DNA of 64,000 nt from Hankyongella ginsenosidimutans (lineage in GTDB: Bacteria > Pseudomonadota > Alphaproteobacteria > Sphingomonadales > Sphingomonadaceae), in contig NZ_CP039704.1 in assembly GCF_005144965.1 (NCBI RefSeq), positions 496,001 to 560,000 of the forward strand. The letters run 5' to 3'. The notes beneath the pieces are model-generated. The model was not told the origin of the DNA. It made no database searches and saw nothing but the letters and a program-made list of their open reading frames with translations. Position 1 is the first letter of the stretch. Every line of letters starts with the position of its first letter. Made by a program: the position numbers and the translations under genes. Shown here one piece after another: positions 52,132 through 62,125 of the stretch.

Positions 52132-55095
52132 ATGAAATCGCTGCTGCTCGCCAGTTCCTTCCTCGCCGCCGTTACCGGCCAGGCGCACGCTCAAGCCACC
52201 ATCTACGGTAACGGCGGTTCGCTGTCGGCGCCGTATATCCGCCAGATCTTCGACTGCTACGGCACCGACTTCCCGCTGGTCACCCGCACCGGCAACCCGG
52301 TCGCCGCCGCGACCCCGTCGGGCGTGTTCCGCTACAACCCGGACGTCAACAGCGACGGCACCCCGGACGGCGTGATCCGCGACTGCAGCAGCGAGACCGC
52401 CAACGTCCTGTCGAACTTCCGCGGCGTCTACGTCTCGACCGGTTCGGGCCGTGGCATCCAGGGCATCTTCTCGCACTCGGCGTCGTTCGCTGGCGACTAT
52501 GTGGTCGGCGACGCTCTGACCACGCTGTTCCCGTCTGGTCCGCACTATGGCCTGTCGGAAGCCGGCCTGGGCGACAACGACGTCGCCAACTACAACCTCG
52601 GCAATGGCGGCGGCCGCCCGGCCACCCAGAGCCTGACCATTCTGGCTCCGGGCAACGCCACCCCGGACCCGCTGCCGTCGAACACCTTCCGCAACCCGCG
52701 CGAGCGCTATGGCGCCTGGTGCAGTTCCGCTGCTGATCGCACCGGTGAACATCGCGTTCGACCCGATCTACCGCAAGTATAACCACCCGACCCTGGGCCT
52801 GCAGGAATACCGCCTGCGCATCCAGAACCCGCGCACGGCTCTGGACTCGAACGGCAACACCGTCACCACCGGCGGTATCCGCCTGACCCCGTCGGCCTAC
52901 TGCCGCATCTTCCACGGCGAGATCACCAACTGGAACGACACCCAGCTGCGCTCGCCGGCGATCACCGGCAACCCGACGACCTTCCGTGACACGAACGACG
53001 TGACCCAGACCAACGCCAACTTCTCGGCGCCGATCCAGATCGTCGGTCGTTCGGACTCGTCGGGCACCACCTCGATCTTCACCCGTCACCTGTCGGCGGT
53101 CTGCGACGCCTTCGTGGCTTCCAACGCCTTCACCACCGCTGGCAACACCGCGCTGCCGGCGTCGCGCATCTCGACCGCCATCTGGAACGCCACCACCCAG
53201 ACCCTTTCGGGCACCGAGACCCTGGGTCTCTTCACCCGTTCGGCTGGTAACGAAGGCGTGGCTGACTACCTCGACTTCCGCGCCGTGCCGTCGGCTTCGC
53301 TGAACGACTCGGGCCGTGGTTTCACCTTCAACGCCGGCATCAACGCCGCCGACGTCCTGACCCAGGCCCGCATCGGTTACGTTGGTCCGGACTATGTCCT
53401 GCCGGCCGTACTGACCACCCAGACCAACACTTACGGCCTGACCACCGCCGATCTGTTCAACGCCAACGGCCAGAACGTCGTGCCGGCGCCGACCGGTGCC
53501 CGCCTGGCGTATGAACTGTTCCCGGTTGTTGCCGGCGCTGACCGTCAGAACCCGGCGCGCTGGGTTGCCCCGCTCGAGCGCTTCGTGCCGTACGACATCA
53601 ACCAGGACGGCGCGTTCGACGTCGCTGACAACCCCGACACGGCGACCGTGAACGACCCGGCGGACCGCAACCCGCTGGCCAACCCGTTCAGCGCGACCGA
53701 CCCGTCGTTCCGCGCCTACCCGATGCTCGGCACGACCAACGCCCTGCTGTACACCTGCTATCAGGCGGGTTCGGTGCGTTCGGCGATCCTGCGCTTCTTC
53801 CAGGAGTATGAGCGCCGTTCGAACCTGAACACCGACAACCTGGCGAACGACACCGATCAGGGCCTGCTGGACTCGGCCGGCCTGAGCTCGGTGCCGAACG
53901 GCTGGCAGAACGCCATCCGCACCGTGTTCTTCACCACGGACACCAATACTGGCGACGCGAACGCACAAGCGATCCAGGTGGTGACCTCGGCGGACGGCAA
54001 CGGCACGTTCACCAACCGCTTCGGTCAGCCGTCCCCGGAATCGAACCAGTGCGCTGGTCTGGTCGGCACCGGCGCTGGTGGAGGTGGCGGTGGTGAATCG
54101 CCGTCCCCGCCGACGTTCTCGATCAATGACGTAGCAGCCACGGAAGGCAATGCGCTGACCTTCACGGTTACGCGCAATGGTTCCACGACGAGCCAGGTCT
54201 CGGTTTCCTTTGCGACCCAGAATGGTACGGCGATTGCGGGCAGCGACTACACGGCGCAAAGCGGCACGCTGACCTTTGGTAGCGGCGTGACCAGTCAAAC
54301 CATTAGCGTGCCAACCGTCGCGGACCAGATTACGGAAGGGTCGGAGACGTTTACTATCCTGCTGTCGAATGCAGTCGGGGCCACCATCACGGATGGTAGT
54401 GGCACCGGCACCATCAACGACCAGATCAACCCGAACGAACCACGCCCAACCTTCTCGATCAGCGGCACGCCATCGGTGAACGAAGGCGGCACATTGCAGT
54501 TTACCGTGACCAAATCCTCGGTAACAACGGGAACCTACAGTGTCACGGCCACCACCAGTGGCGGGACGGCGACACCCGGCAGCGATTACACCGCGATCAA
54601 CCAGCTGCTGAGCTTTGCTCCAAGTGAGACATCAAGAACCGTCACTGTAAATACGGTTGACGACGGCACCCTAGAGTCGAGTGAGACAGTGAATCTCACG
54701 ATTGCAAGCAGCAATGCCAACATCGGCACCGCATCCACGACTGGAACAATCCTCGACAACGACGCCCCACCCAACAGAAATCCGATCGCGACACCATCAA
54801 CGGCAGGTGTAAACTCATGTAAACCGGAAATTTTCACACCGAGTGTCAGTGACCCTGATGGGGATCCATTATTTCTTACAAGCGTCAGTGTTGGCACTAT
54901 AGATGGCTTGAACATTATATTTGACGGTTCGGAAACTGATATCCCTAACCAGCCGCCAAACCCTCCAAGTCCATTAGGCGGCACTGCCAACTATAATCTT
55001 TTGTAAACTACACGGTATCTGACTCCAGAGGTGGAACTGCGTCATCGTACATTGATGTAACCGTACGGCGTCCAGTAGGGGCCGCATGTTACTAG
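52132..55095 (+). CDS. Exported PstS-like substrate-binding protein with Calx-beta and cadherin-like C terminus
   Basis: About 988 residues. Signal peptide MKSLLLASSFLAAVTGQAHA. Residues about 23-645 resemble the PstS/PBP family but are long: IYGNGGSLSAPYIRQIF, YCRIFHGEITNWND, IQIVGRSDSSGTTSIFTRHL, TRSAGNEGVADYL, ARIGYVGPDYVLPA. A GAGGGGGG linker leads to two Calx-beta repeats (about 660-765 and 773-878; FSINDVAATEGNALTFTV, SDYTAQSGTLTFGSGV) and a final cadherin-like domain (SDPDGDPLFLTSVSVG). Indels near 52718 and 55002; the second hides the end NYTVSDSRGGTASSYIDVTV. No Pst permease genes nearby. Codons in the first 2 kb are strongly biased to C/G endings; the last 450 bases are much AT-richer. 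Confidence 0.8.
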
Positions 55096-55428
55096 GCTGT
55101 AGTGACATTTTAAGGATTCCCAATCGGTTGGAGTTCTGATTCAACACTGGCTTTTGGCGGCTGGTGTGGAAGGTGAGGTACTTCGGGACGATCAGTGGGA
55201 GATTTTGCGGGAGTTTGTGCCGGGCGGTCGCAAGGGGAGACGTGGACCACGTAGCGACGGGCGGCGGTTTTTCGATGCGATCCTGTGGGTGGCACGCCCT
55301 GCCCGTCATCTCGGCGAACGGTGAAAGATCACGTATTTCTGCCTGAGATTCCGGCCGGAGTTTATCCCCGTTAGGGGCCGGGGTGACGGGCTTGTTTGAG
55401 AGCGCTGAAGTTACTTTTCAGCAGACTG
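55096..55428. other. Intergenic region with IS remnant and half repeat
   Basis: Besides the transposase fragment, it holds CCGGCCGGAG...GGGGCCGGGGTGACGG (about 55351-55390) and TTACTTTTCAGCAGACTGCTAA (about 55411-55432), which resemble the interior hairpin and right end of the MITE-like element at 46126-46250; a matching left end is not seen. Confidence 0.4.
55166..55324 (+). pseudogene. IS5-family transposase remnant (N-terminal)
   Basis: A 52-codon open frame reading LRDDQWEILREFVPGGRKG, RRGPRSDGRRFFDAILWVAR, the N-terminal helix-turn-helix region of IS5/IS427-type transposases (DxQWxxL...RxFxDAxLWxxR). It stops right after that motif; no catalytic DDE region follows. A decayed insertion-sequence fragment. 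Confidence 0.65.
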
Positions 55429-56058
55429 CTAAGGAATGCCGATCAGCTTGTGCGTCTGCAGGCTGAGGCCACAGCGGGTTCGCCAGGCAATAGGCGACGG
55501 CGGCGCGGGTGTTTTCCTCCCGCGCCGGCCCGTCCATCGGCTGCAGGAAGAAGTGACGAAACGCCCAGTTTTCATACTGACCGGGCGCGGCGTCCTGCTG
55601 CGGGAAGACCAGTTTCAGCTCGTCGCCGCTCCGCACGATGGTCTGGGCGTTGGCTTTCGGGCTGACGCACACCCAGTCGACGCCGGAAGGCACAGCGACC
55701 GTGCCGTTGGTCTCGATGGCGATTTCGAACCCCTGTGCGTGCAAGGCGGCGATCAGCGGCGCATCCAGTTGCAGCAGCGGCTCGCCACCCGTGCACACGA
55801 CGTACCGCCGCGCCGGCTCCGCGCCCCAGCAGGCGGCGACCCGGCCGGCGAGCGCCACCGCATCCGCATACCGGCCCCGCCCGGACCGTCCGTGCCGACA
55901 AAATCCGTGTCGCAGAACCGGCAGACTGCTGCCGCCCGGTCCACCTCGCGCCCGCTCCAGAGGTTGCAGCCGGCAAAGCGCAGGAACACGGCGCGCCGCC
56001 CGGCCTGCGCGCCTTCGCCCTGCAGGGTCAGGAACAGCTCCTTGACGGCATAGCTCAT
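55429..56058 (-). CDS. queE: 7-carboxy-7-deazaguanine synthase QueE
   Basis: Radical-SAM enzyme in the queuosine pathway. The unusual cluster motif is C-x14-C-x2-[20 protein letters not shown]. Also [19 protein letters not shown] at the N terminus, [20 protein letters not shown] and [20 protein letters not shown]. About 210 residues. Indels near 55875 (GGGG run) and 55455; repaired, it ends [11 protein letters not shown]. The start overlaps the queC stop. Confidence 0.92.
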
Positions 56059-56741
56059 GCGTAGGCCGTCGGATCGGGGACGCCGGCCTCCTGAAAGCCG
56101 CGCCGGCGCAGCAGGCAGCTGTCGCACTGGCCGCAATGCAATCCATCCGGCGTCGGGTCGTAGCAGCTCCAGGTCCGGCCGAAGTCGACGCCAAGGTCGA
56201 CGCCCAGGCGCACGATCTGCGCTTTCGACAGCGCGATCAGCGGCGTCTCGACCGTAAGCGACCAGTCGCCGCCGACGCCGGCCTTGGTGGCGAGCCGCGC
56301 CATGGCCTCGAACGCGGCGATGAAGTCCGGCCGGCAGTCCGGATAGCCGGAATAATCCAGCGCGTTGACGCCAATGAAAATGGCCTGCGCCTGCGCCGCT
56401 TCCGCCCAGGCCAGCGCCAGCGACAGGAACACCGTGTTGCGGGCGGGGACGTAGGTGACGGGGATTTCCGCGGCCATCGCGTGGTCGGAACGGCCCTTGG
56501 GCACGGCGATCTCGTCCGTCAGCGCCGAGCCGCCGAACGCGCGCAGATCCACCGGCAGCACCACATGGCGCGCGACCTCGAGCGTGCGCGCCACGTCCGC
56601 AGCAGCCGCCAGTTCCCGCCGGTGGCGCTGGTTATAGTCGATGGTGAGGGCAAGCAGGCTGTACCCTTGCGCCTGCGCGGCTGCGGCAGCCGTGGTCGAA
56701 TCCAGCCCGCCGGACAGCAAGACGATAGCGCGACGTGTCAT
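56055..56741 (-). CDS. queC: 7-cyano-7-deazaguanine synthase QueC
   Basis: Converts 7-carboxy-7-deazaguanine to preQ0 with ATP and ammonia. The 228-residue frame is intact: PP-loop [57 protein letters not shown], and the zinc site [19 protein letters not shown] with four cysteines. Overlaps queE downstream. Confidence 0.96.
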   Translation of the reverse strand: MTRRAIVLLSGGLDSTTAAAAAQAQGYSLLALTIDYNQRHRRELAAAADVARTLEVARHVVLPVDLRAFGGSALTDEIAVPKGRSDHAMAAEIPVTYVPARNTVFLSLALAWAEAAQAQAIFIGVNALDYSGYPDCRPDFIAAFEAMARLATKAGVGGDWSLTVETPLIALSKAQIVRLGVDLGVDFGRTWSCYDPTPDGLHCGQCDSCLLRRRGFQEAGVPDPTAYA

Positions 56742-56777
56742 GGAGCCTGCTGTGCCAGAAGCGGCGCGGGGCGCAAA

Positions 56778-56939
56778 TCAGACCCTGAGGTCAACCAGGC
56801 GGCCCTTCAACGGCTGGACCGGCCTGTCCCAAGGCGAAGTCGAACGCTCGGCCGCCTGGACGCGCGCCACCGGCGGCACCAGCGGTGCGAGCCGGCGTGT
56901 GGCAACGGCATACGGCACAAGAGCGTTGATCGACGACAT
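56778..56939 (-). CDS. Putative small protein of unknown function
   Basis: A 53-residue open frame beginning MSSINALVPYAVATRRL and ending GRLVDLRV, with GAGATG about seven bases upstream of the ATG. Proline- and arginine-rich, no membrane segment. A TTAA-N7-TTAA site lies 22-36 bases upstream. I do not recognise it. In the 437-base gap between queC and sodB; it could be non-coding. Confidence 0.4.
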   Translation of the reverse strand: MSSINALVPYAVATRRLAPLVPPVARVQAAERSTSPWDRPVQPLKGRLVDLRV

Positions 56940-56960
56940 GACAGACAGACATCTCAAAAC

Positions 56961-56976
56961 TTAACGATCTGTTAAG
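56961..56976. promoter_or_regulatory. CtrA-like palindromic site TTAA-N7-TTAAG
   Basis: TTAACGATCTGTTAAG carries both TTAA half-sites at the correct 7-base spacing. It lies just upstream of the small minus-strand ORF and about 200 bases upstream of sodB. Best-matching of the three such sites noticed in the window. Confidence 0.45.
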
Positions 56977-57177
56977 CAAATGCTGCGCCAAGCGTGCGAT
57001 TTCAAGGGAAAATATGCGGGCACGGCAGTTAACCGCCGGCGACGGCTGCAGGATTGTGTCAGCATCTCCGACACATGATGCGTTGGCCGGCGCGTCTGGA
57101 TCGCCTATGATAGGCGTGAACTTGCTATGATGCTGCAAGGCGTTACCTGTTTAGTACCCACCAGAGGAGACTTCGCC

Positions 57178-57779
57178 ATGGCTTTCACCCTGCCCCGCTT
57201 CCTTACGCGACCGATGCGCTCGAGCCGCACATGTCCGCCAACACCTTCAGTTTCCACTACTCCAAGCACCACCAGGCCTATGTGACCAACCTCAATGGCC
57301 TGATCGAGGGCAAGCCGCTGGCGGATGCCTCGCTGGAAGAGATCATCCGCGAGTCCGCTGGCAAGCCGGACATGGCGGGCGTGTTCAACAATGCGGCGCA
57401 AGTGTGGAACCACACCTTCTTCTGGCACAGCATGAAGCCGAACGGCGGCGGCAAGCCGACCGGGGCCATCGCCGCGAAGATCGACAGCGACCTCGGCGGC
57501 TACGATGCGTTCGTCAAGGATTTCAAGACCGCCGCCACCACGCAGTTCGGCTCCGGCTGGGCCTGGCTCGCGGTCAAGGATGGCAAGCTGGCGATCCTCA
57601 AGACCGGCAACGCCGACCTGCCGATGGTGCACGGCGCAACCGCGCTGCTCACCTGCGACGTCTGGGAGCACGCCTATTACCTGGATTACCAGAACCGTCG
57701 CCCGGACTTCGTGCAGGCCTACATCGACCACCTGATCAACTGGGACTTCGCCAACGAGAACCTGGCGAAGGCCGCGTAA
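57178..57779 (+). CDS. sodB: Superoxide dismutase (Fe/Mn family)
   Basis: Cytoplasmic dismutase of about 200 residues. Metal ligands lie in FSFHYSKHHQAYV, AAQVWNHTFFWHSM and CDVWEHAYYLDYQNRRPDFV; QFGSGWAWLAV and SMKPNGGGKPTG favour an iron enzyme. A missing base near 57192 separates MAFTLP from LPYATDALEPHMSANT. ATG with GAGGAG upstream. Confidence 0.94.
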
Positions 57780-57801
57780 AGCACTGCACCGGTTTTCCGC
57801 A

Positions 57802-57826
57802 CTCCCCTCTTCCATGCGGGGAGGGG
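57802..57826. terminator. Hairpin between sodB and a convergent gene
   Basis: CTCCCC/GGGGAG (or CCCCTC/GAGGGG in the alternative register) around TCTTCCATGC, 22 bases after the sodB stop, between convergent genes. No T tract. Confidence 0.4.
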
Positions 57827-57829
57827 ATG

Positions 57830-58373
57830 TTACGCTTCCACAAGCTGGCGCACCCAGTCCATATCCGCGAGGAATTCCGGCGTCGGCTGGCACCAAGGGT
57901 CGGTGTCACTGCTGATGATTTGCCAGAGGGAGCAGTCCAGCGCCATGGCCTTGAACTCGGTGCGCAGTTCGGCGTGGAAGGCACGGACGGCAGGCCAGTC
58001 CGGCTCCATCAGAAGCCTGACACCCTGAATGCCACTCTCGTCATCGCACCAGAACACGCTCTCGTGCAGATCGAGGTCCACCATCACATGCAAACCGTCG
58101 CAGGCGGTGAAGGTTATCCGTGCATTCGGCTCACCATAACCGGCATACTGGGGCACGCCATCCGGCTTGAGAGCGTCGAGCGCAGGAATGAGCTGGCACG
58201 CCCAGGGGAGACCAGGCAGAGCGTCCCGCCCTCCCGGATCGCATCGCTGAACAGGGGCGGCCCCGATACGCTGGCGTGATATCGACATTCACATGATATT
58301 CGCGATTGCGGAGAAAGTTGCTGAACGAATAGCGCACCTCCAGGCTGAACTGTCCCGCCACCAGCCGCGCCAT
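57830..58373 (-). CDS. Conserved-looking protein of unknown function
   Basis: About 180 residues; begins MARLVAGQFSLEVRYSFSNF and ends FLADMDWVRQLVEA. Contains acidic/aromatic stretches (VDLDLHESVFWCDDESG, EFKAMALDCSLWQIISSDTD). No membrane segment or signal peptide. An indel near 58280 divides it. The ATG overlaps the last base of the gpsA stop (TGATG), so it is probably translated with gpsA. I do not recognise the family. Confidence 0.6.
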
Positions 58374-59365
58374 CACTCTTCCGGGCGGAAGGGACGGGCG
58401 AGCAGGGCGGCGATGGCGGCATCGACCGGCGCATGGTCGTAGAGGATGGCGTTGACCGCGCGCGTGATCGGCATGTCGATGCCGAGCGCATCAGCCCGCT
58501 GGAGCAGGATCGGCGCGGTGTGCGCACCCTCCGCCACCGTGCGGCGACCCGCCAGCACGTCGGCCAGGCTTTCTCCCTCCCCGATCGCGATGCCAAGGCT
58601 GGTATTGCGAGAACGGGTCGAACCGCAGGTGAGCACCAGATCGCCAAGGCCGCTCAAGCCAGCCAGCGTCTCGGCTTGCGCGCCGCACGCCAGCCCGAAT
58701 CGGCGCATCTCCGCATAGCCCCGGGTAATCACCGCCGCCCGTGCATTCTCGCCGAGCCTGCGCCCCTGGGCGATGCCACAGGCGACTGCCAGCACGTTCT
58801 TGACTGCGCCGCCCACCTGCGCACCGATCGGGTCGTCGCTCCAGTAGGGACGGAACCGTTCCGAGCCAAGCAGCCCCGCCAGCGCCCTGCCCAGCCCCGC
58901 ATCCGCGCAGGCGAGCGTCACAGCGGTCGGCAGGCCGCGCGCGACTTCGTCCGCGAAGGTCGGCCCTGTGAGGATCGCGACTGGCCAGCCGGGCGCCACG
59001 TCCACCGCGACCTCGCTCAGCCAACGGCCGCTTGCCTGCTCGATACCTTTCGCGCACAGGACCAGCGGGCGCGGTGTTGTCAGGAAACGCACCAGGTCAC
59101 CAAGCACCGCACGCATCGCTTGCGCCGGCGTGACCAGCAGCAGCGCAGCGCAAGGGTCAAGCGCGGCCGGATCGGTCGTCGCAACAAGCGCCGGATGCAG
59201 GTCGACACCCGGCAGATACATGTCGTTGCGCCGCTCGCGCTGGATCGCCGCCGCAAGTTCCACTGAGCGCGCCCACAGCAAGGCCCGGTGGCCGGACGAC
59301 GCCAGCGCCTGCGCCAGCGCCGTGCCCCAGGCACCGGCCCCGACGATTCCGACAGTCTCGTTCAT
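58373..59365 (-). CDS. gpsA: Glycerol-3-phosphate dehydrogenase (NAD(P)+)
   Basis: Makes sn-glycerol-3-phosphate for phospholipid synthesis. 330 residues, intact: Rossmann motif VGIVGAGAWGTALAQALAS, LCAKGIEQASGRWLSEV, LTGPTFADEVARGLPTAV, catalytic-Lys region GGAVKNVLAVACGIAQGRRL and GLSGLGDLVLTCGSTRSRN. A longer open frame upstream is only the shadow of tsaD. The ATG overlaps the tsaD stop. Confidence 0.96.
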   Translation of the reverse strand: MNETVGIVGAGAWGTALAQALASSGHRALLWARSVELAAAIQRERRNDMYLPGVDLHPALVATTDPAALDPCAALLLVTPAQAMRAVLGDLVRFLTTPRPLVLCAKGIEQASGRWLSEVAVDVAPGWPVAILTGPTFADEVARGLPTAVTLACADAGLGRALAGLLGSERFRPYWSDDPIGAQVGGAVKNVLAVACGIAQGRRLGENARAAVITRGYAEMRRFGLACGAQAETLAGLSGLGDLVLTCGSTRSRNTSLGIAIGEGESLADVLAGRRTVAEGAHTAPILLQRADALGIDMPITRAVNAILYDHAPVDAAIAALLARPFRPEE

Positions 59366-60430
59366 GCCTTCACCCCTGCACCGTGGACTGGCGGCGCGTC
59401 CGGGTCGAGCGGCCAGCGCGCGCGCGCCGGCGCATCCAGCCCGTCGATCAACCCTGCGCCCAATCGCTCCAGCCCCGCCCAGGCGATCATCGCGGCATTG
59501 TCGGTGCACAGCCACTGCGGCGGCGCGACGAACGGCAGACCGTGCGCCAGCGCCAGACGTTCCAGCGCCGTGCGGATCGCGCCGTTGGCGGCGACACCGC
59601 CTGCGACCACCAGTGCGCTCGCATCCCGCGTCGTCGCCAGTGCCAGCCGGGTACGGTCGACCAGGCAATCGACCAGCGCTGCCTGAAATGCCGCACACAG
59701 GTCCGCGCGATCGCGGTCGGTCGGCGCGTCCAGCGCCTCGACGGCACGCAGCACGGCGGTCTTGAGCCCGGAGAAGGAGAAATGCGGACTGCCGCTGCCG
59801 ACCAGCGGCCGCGGCAGGAAAAGCGCGCCGGGTCGCCGCCTTGCGCCATGCGCTCGACCGCCGGACCGCCGGGAAAGCCAAGGCCGAGCATCTTCGCCAC
59901 CTTGTCGAACGCCTCGCCCGCTGCGTCGTCGATGGTGGTCGCAAGCCGCCGGTAGTGGCCGATGCCCCCAACCCGCAGGAGCTGGCAGTGGCCGCCCGAG
60001 ACCAGCAGCAGCAGATAGGGGTAGCCAACGTCTGCGACCAGCCGGGGCGACAGCGCATGGCCCTCCAGATGGTTGAGCGCGATCAGCGGCTTGCCGGCGG
60101 CAAACGCCAGCGCCTTGGCGGTCACCAGCCCGACCATCACGCCGCCGATCAGCCCTGGCCCGGCGGTCGCGGCGATGGCATCGAGGTCGGCAAGCCCCAG
60201 CCCCGCGTCAGCAAGCGCGGCCTCGACCATGGGTGCCAGCACCTCGACATGGGCGCGTGCCGCCAGTTCCGGCACCACGCCGCCATAGGGGCGGTGCGCC
60301 GCATCCTGGCTGGCGACGCGGTTGGCAAGGATCGCGCCGTCCGCGCGCACGATCGCCGCTGCGGTTTCATCGCAGCTCGACTCGATCCGAGGACAACGGC
60401 CTGTGGCGACAGGCCATGGGCGAAAGGCAT
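59362..60430 (-). CDS. tsaD: tRNA N6-adenosine threonylcarbamoyltransferase TsaD
   Basis: Kae1/Qri7-family ATPase installing t6A37 in ANN-decoding tRNAs. [34 protein letters not shown], metal motif [24 protein letters not shown] and [18 protein letters not shown] are present. Indels near 60392 (right before IESSCDE) and 59825. Start at [15 protein letters not shown]. About 355 residues. Essential in most bacteria, so the breaks are unlikely to be biological. Divergent from hemC. Confidence 0.95.
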
Positions 60431-60500
60431 TGGCGCGTGTACCCTGGTTGCTTATCAGAGCAAAAATCAGGCGAAGCATCGCCGGTAGCATGAGGCGTCC

Positions 60501-61411
60501 ATGACCCCAAGACTGAAACTCGGCACGCGCGGCAGCCCACTGGCGCTGGCGCAGGCCCATGCGGTGCGCCGGCTGCTGGCGGCAAGCGCCGGGCTGCCCG
60601 AAGATGCAATCGAAGTCGTCGCGATCAAAACCTCCGGCGACCGCATCCAGGACCGGCCGCTGTCCGAGGTCGGCGGCAAGGGCCTGTTCACCAAGGAGCT
60701 GGAAGAGGCGCTTCTCGACCGGCGCATCGACCTCGCCGTCCACTCGATGAAGGACGTGGCGACGCATCTGCCGCCGGGCCTGCGCATCGCCGCCACATTG
60801 CCGCGCGAGGACGTGCGCGACTGCCTGCTGACCCGGGATGGCGGCGGCCTGGATGCGCTGCCGGCGAACGCACGGCTCGGCACCTCGTCGCTGCGCCGTG
60901 CCGCGCAGATGCGTGCGCTGCGCCCGGACCTGATCGTGACGCCGCTGCGTGGCAATGTGGAAACGCGCATGGCCAAGCTGGCTGACGGCGTGGCGGACGC
61001 AACCCTGCTCGCCATGGCCGGGCTGAACCGGCTGGGCATCGCTCACACCGGGACGGCGCTGCCTGTAGAGATGCTGCTGCCGGCCCCGGCGCAGGGGCCG
61101 TCGGCATCGAAATCCGCGTCGACGATCCAGAGACCGCCGCGCTGGTCGCGCCGCTCGACCATGGGCCGACTGCGATCGCCATCGCCGCTGAACGGGCGTT
61201 CCTGGCCGGACTCGACGGCTCGTGCCGGACGCCGATCGCGGCGCTGGCCGAAATCGCCGGCGACACGCTGACCCTGCGCGGCGAAATCCTGCGCGAGGAC
61301 GGCCGGGCACGCACCGGCGGCCAGCGCGTCGGGCCTGTTGGCGACGCAGTCATGCTCGGGCGCGACCTGGCCGAGGCGCTGCGGGCGCGCAGCCCGATCC
61401 CGCTCGGCTGA
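60501..61411 (+). CDS. hemC: Hydroxymethylbilane synthase
   Basis: Polymerises four porphobilinogens into hydroxymethylbilane. [72 protein letters not shown] and the cofactor cysteine in [15 protein letters not shown] are present. An indel near 61098 (APAQG then [10 protein letters not shown]) separates the last third. ATG with TGAGG upstream; the stop shares a base with the hemD ATG. Confidence 0.95.
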
Positions 61412-62125
61412 TGCGGGTCCTGATCCTGCGGCCGGAGCCGGACGGATCACGGCTGGCGCAGCGGCTGACCGGCCATGACTGCATCGTCTCGCCCCTGCTC
61501 GAGATCGTCGCCTGCAAAACGCCGCCGCCCATCCCGCACCCGACCACGCTGGCGCTGACCAGCCGGCAGGCGGCAGCCCCGGCGTTCCGGCCGGACTGGG
61601 CCGACACGCCGCTCTACGCCATCGGACCGGGCACCGCGCAGGCCGCACGCGACGCCGGCTTCACAGCCGTCGTCCACAGCGGCGACGGCCATGCCCTGCA
61701 CCTGCGGGACCAATTGCTCGAAGCGCTGCCGGAGCGCATTCTGTGGCCTTCCGGCGCGCGCATTCGCTACGATCTTGCCGCCGGGCTGGCCCCGCTGACC
61801 GCCGCACGCTGGATTGTCTACGAGGCGCGGCCGCAGACCCTGACGGCGACTGCGCAGGCGGCGCTGGCGAACGGCGCGGCCGACTGGGTGCTGCTCACCT
61901 CGCCACGGCTGGGGCCTGTTCGCAGGCCAAACGACCGGGTTCGATCTGTCGCGCACGCGCCTTGGCTGCATGAGCGAGGCAGTCGCGCGGGTGGTGCGCC
62001 CGCTGGGTGCAGCCGAGGTTCGCGTCAGCCGGTTGCCGACGCTGGACAATCTCTTGTTCGCCTGCGGTTTGCTGTGCGAGAGTGACATCGGACTGGAGGA
62101 CCAGCATGACAGCGGAACCGATTGA
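61411..62125 (+). CDS. hemD: Uroporphyrinogen-III synthase
   Basis: Cyclises hydroxymethylbilane to uroporphyrinogen III. About 238 residues, weakly conserved as usual: RVLILRPEPDGSRLAQRLTG, ALTSRQAAAPAF, LYAIGPGTAQAARDAGF, WVLLTSPR. An indel near 61905 changes frame; the repaired C-terminal part is RLGCMSEAVARVVRPLGAA and the stop falls 20 bases inside the next gene. Identification leans on position between hemC and the mitofilin-like gene. Confidence 0.85.

Noticed and set aside
52346..54298. 650-codon minus-strand ORF opposite the PstS-like gene
   Set aside because: It arises from the extreme GC3 of the sense gene; the translation is Arg/Gly/Val low-complexity without motifs, while the sense strand has a signal peptide and PBP motifs.
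59487..61310. Single 607-codon minus-strand ORF covering hemC antisense and tsaD
   Set aside because: Only the tsaD segment is real; the upstream part is antisense to hemC, made continuous by an indel near the tsaD start.
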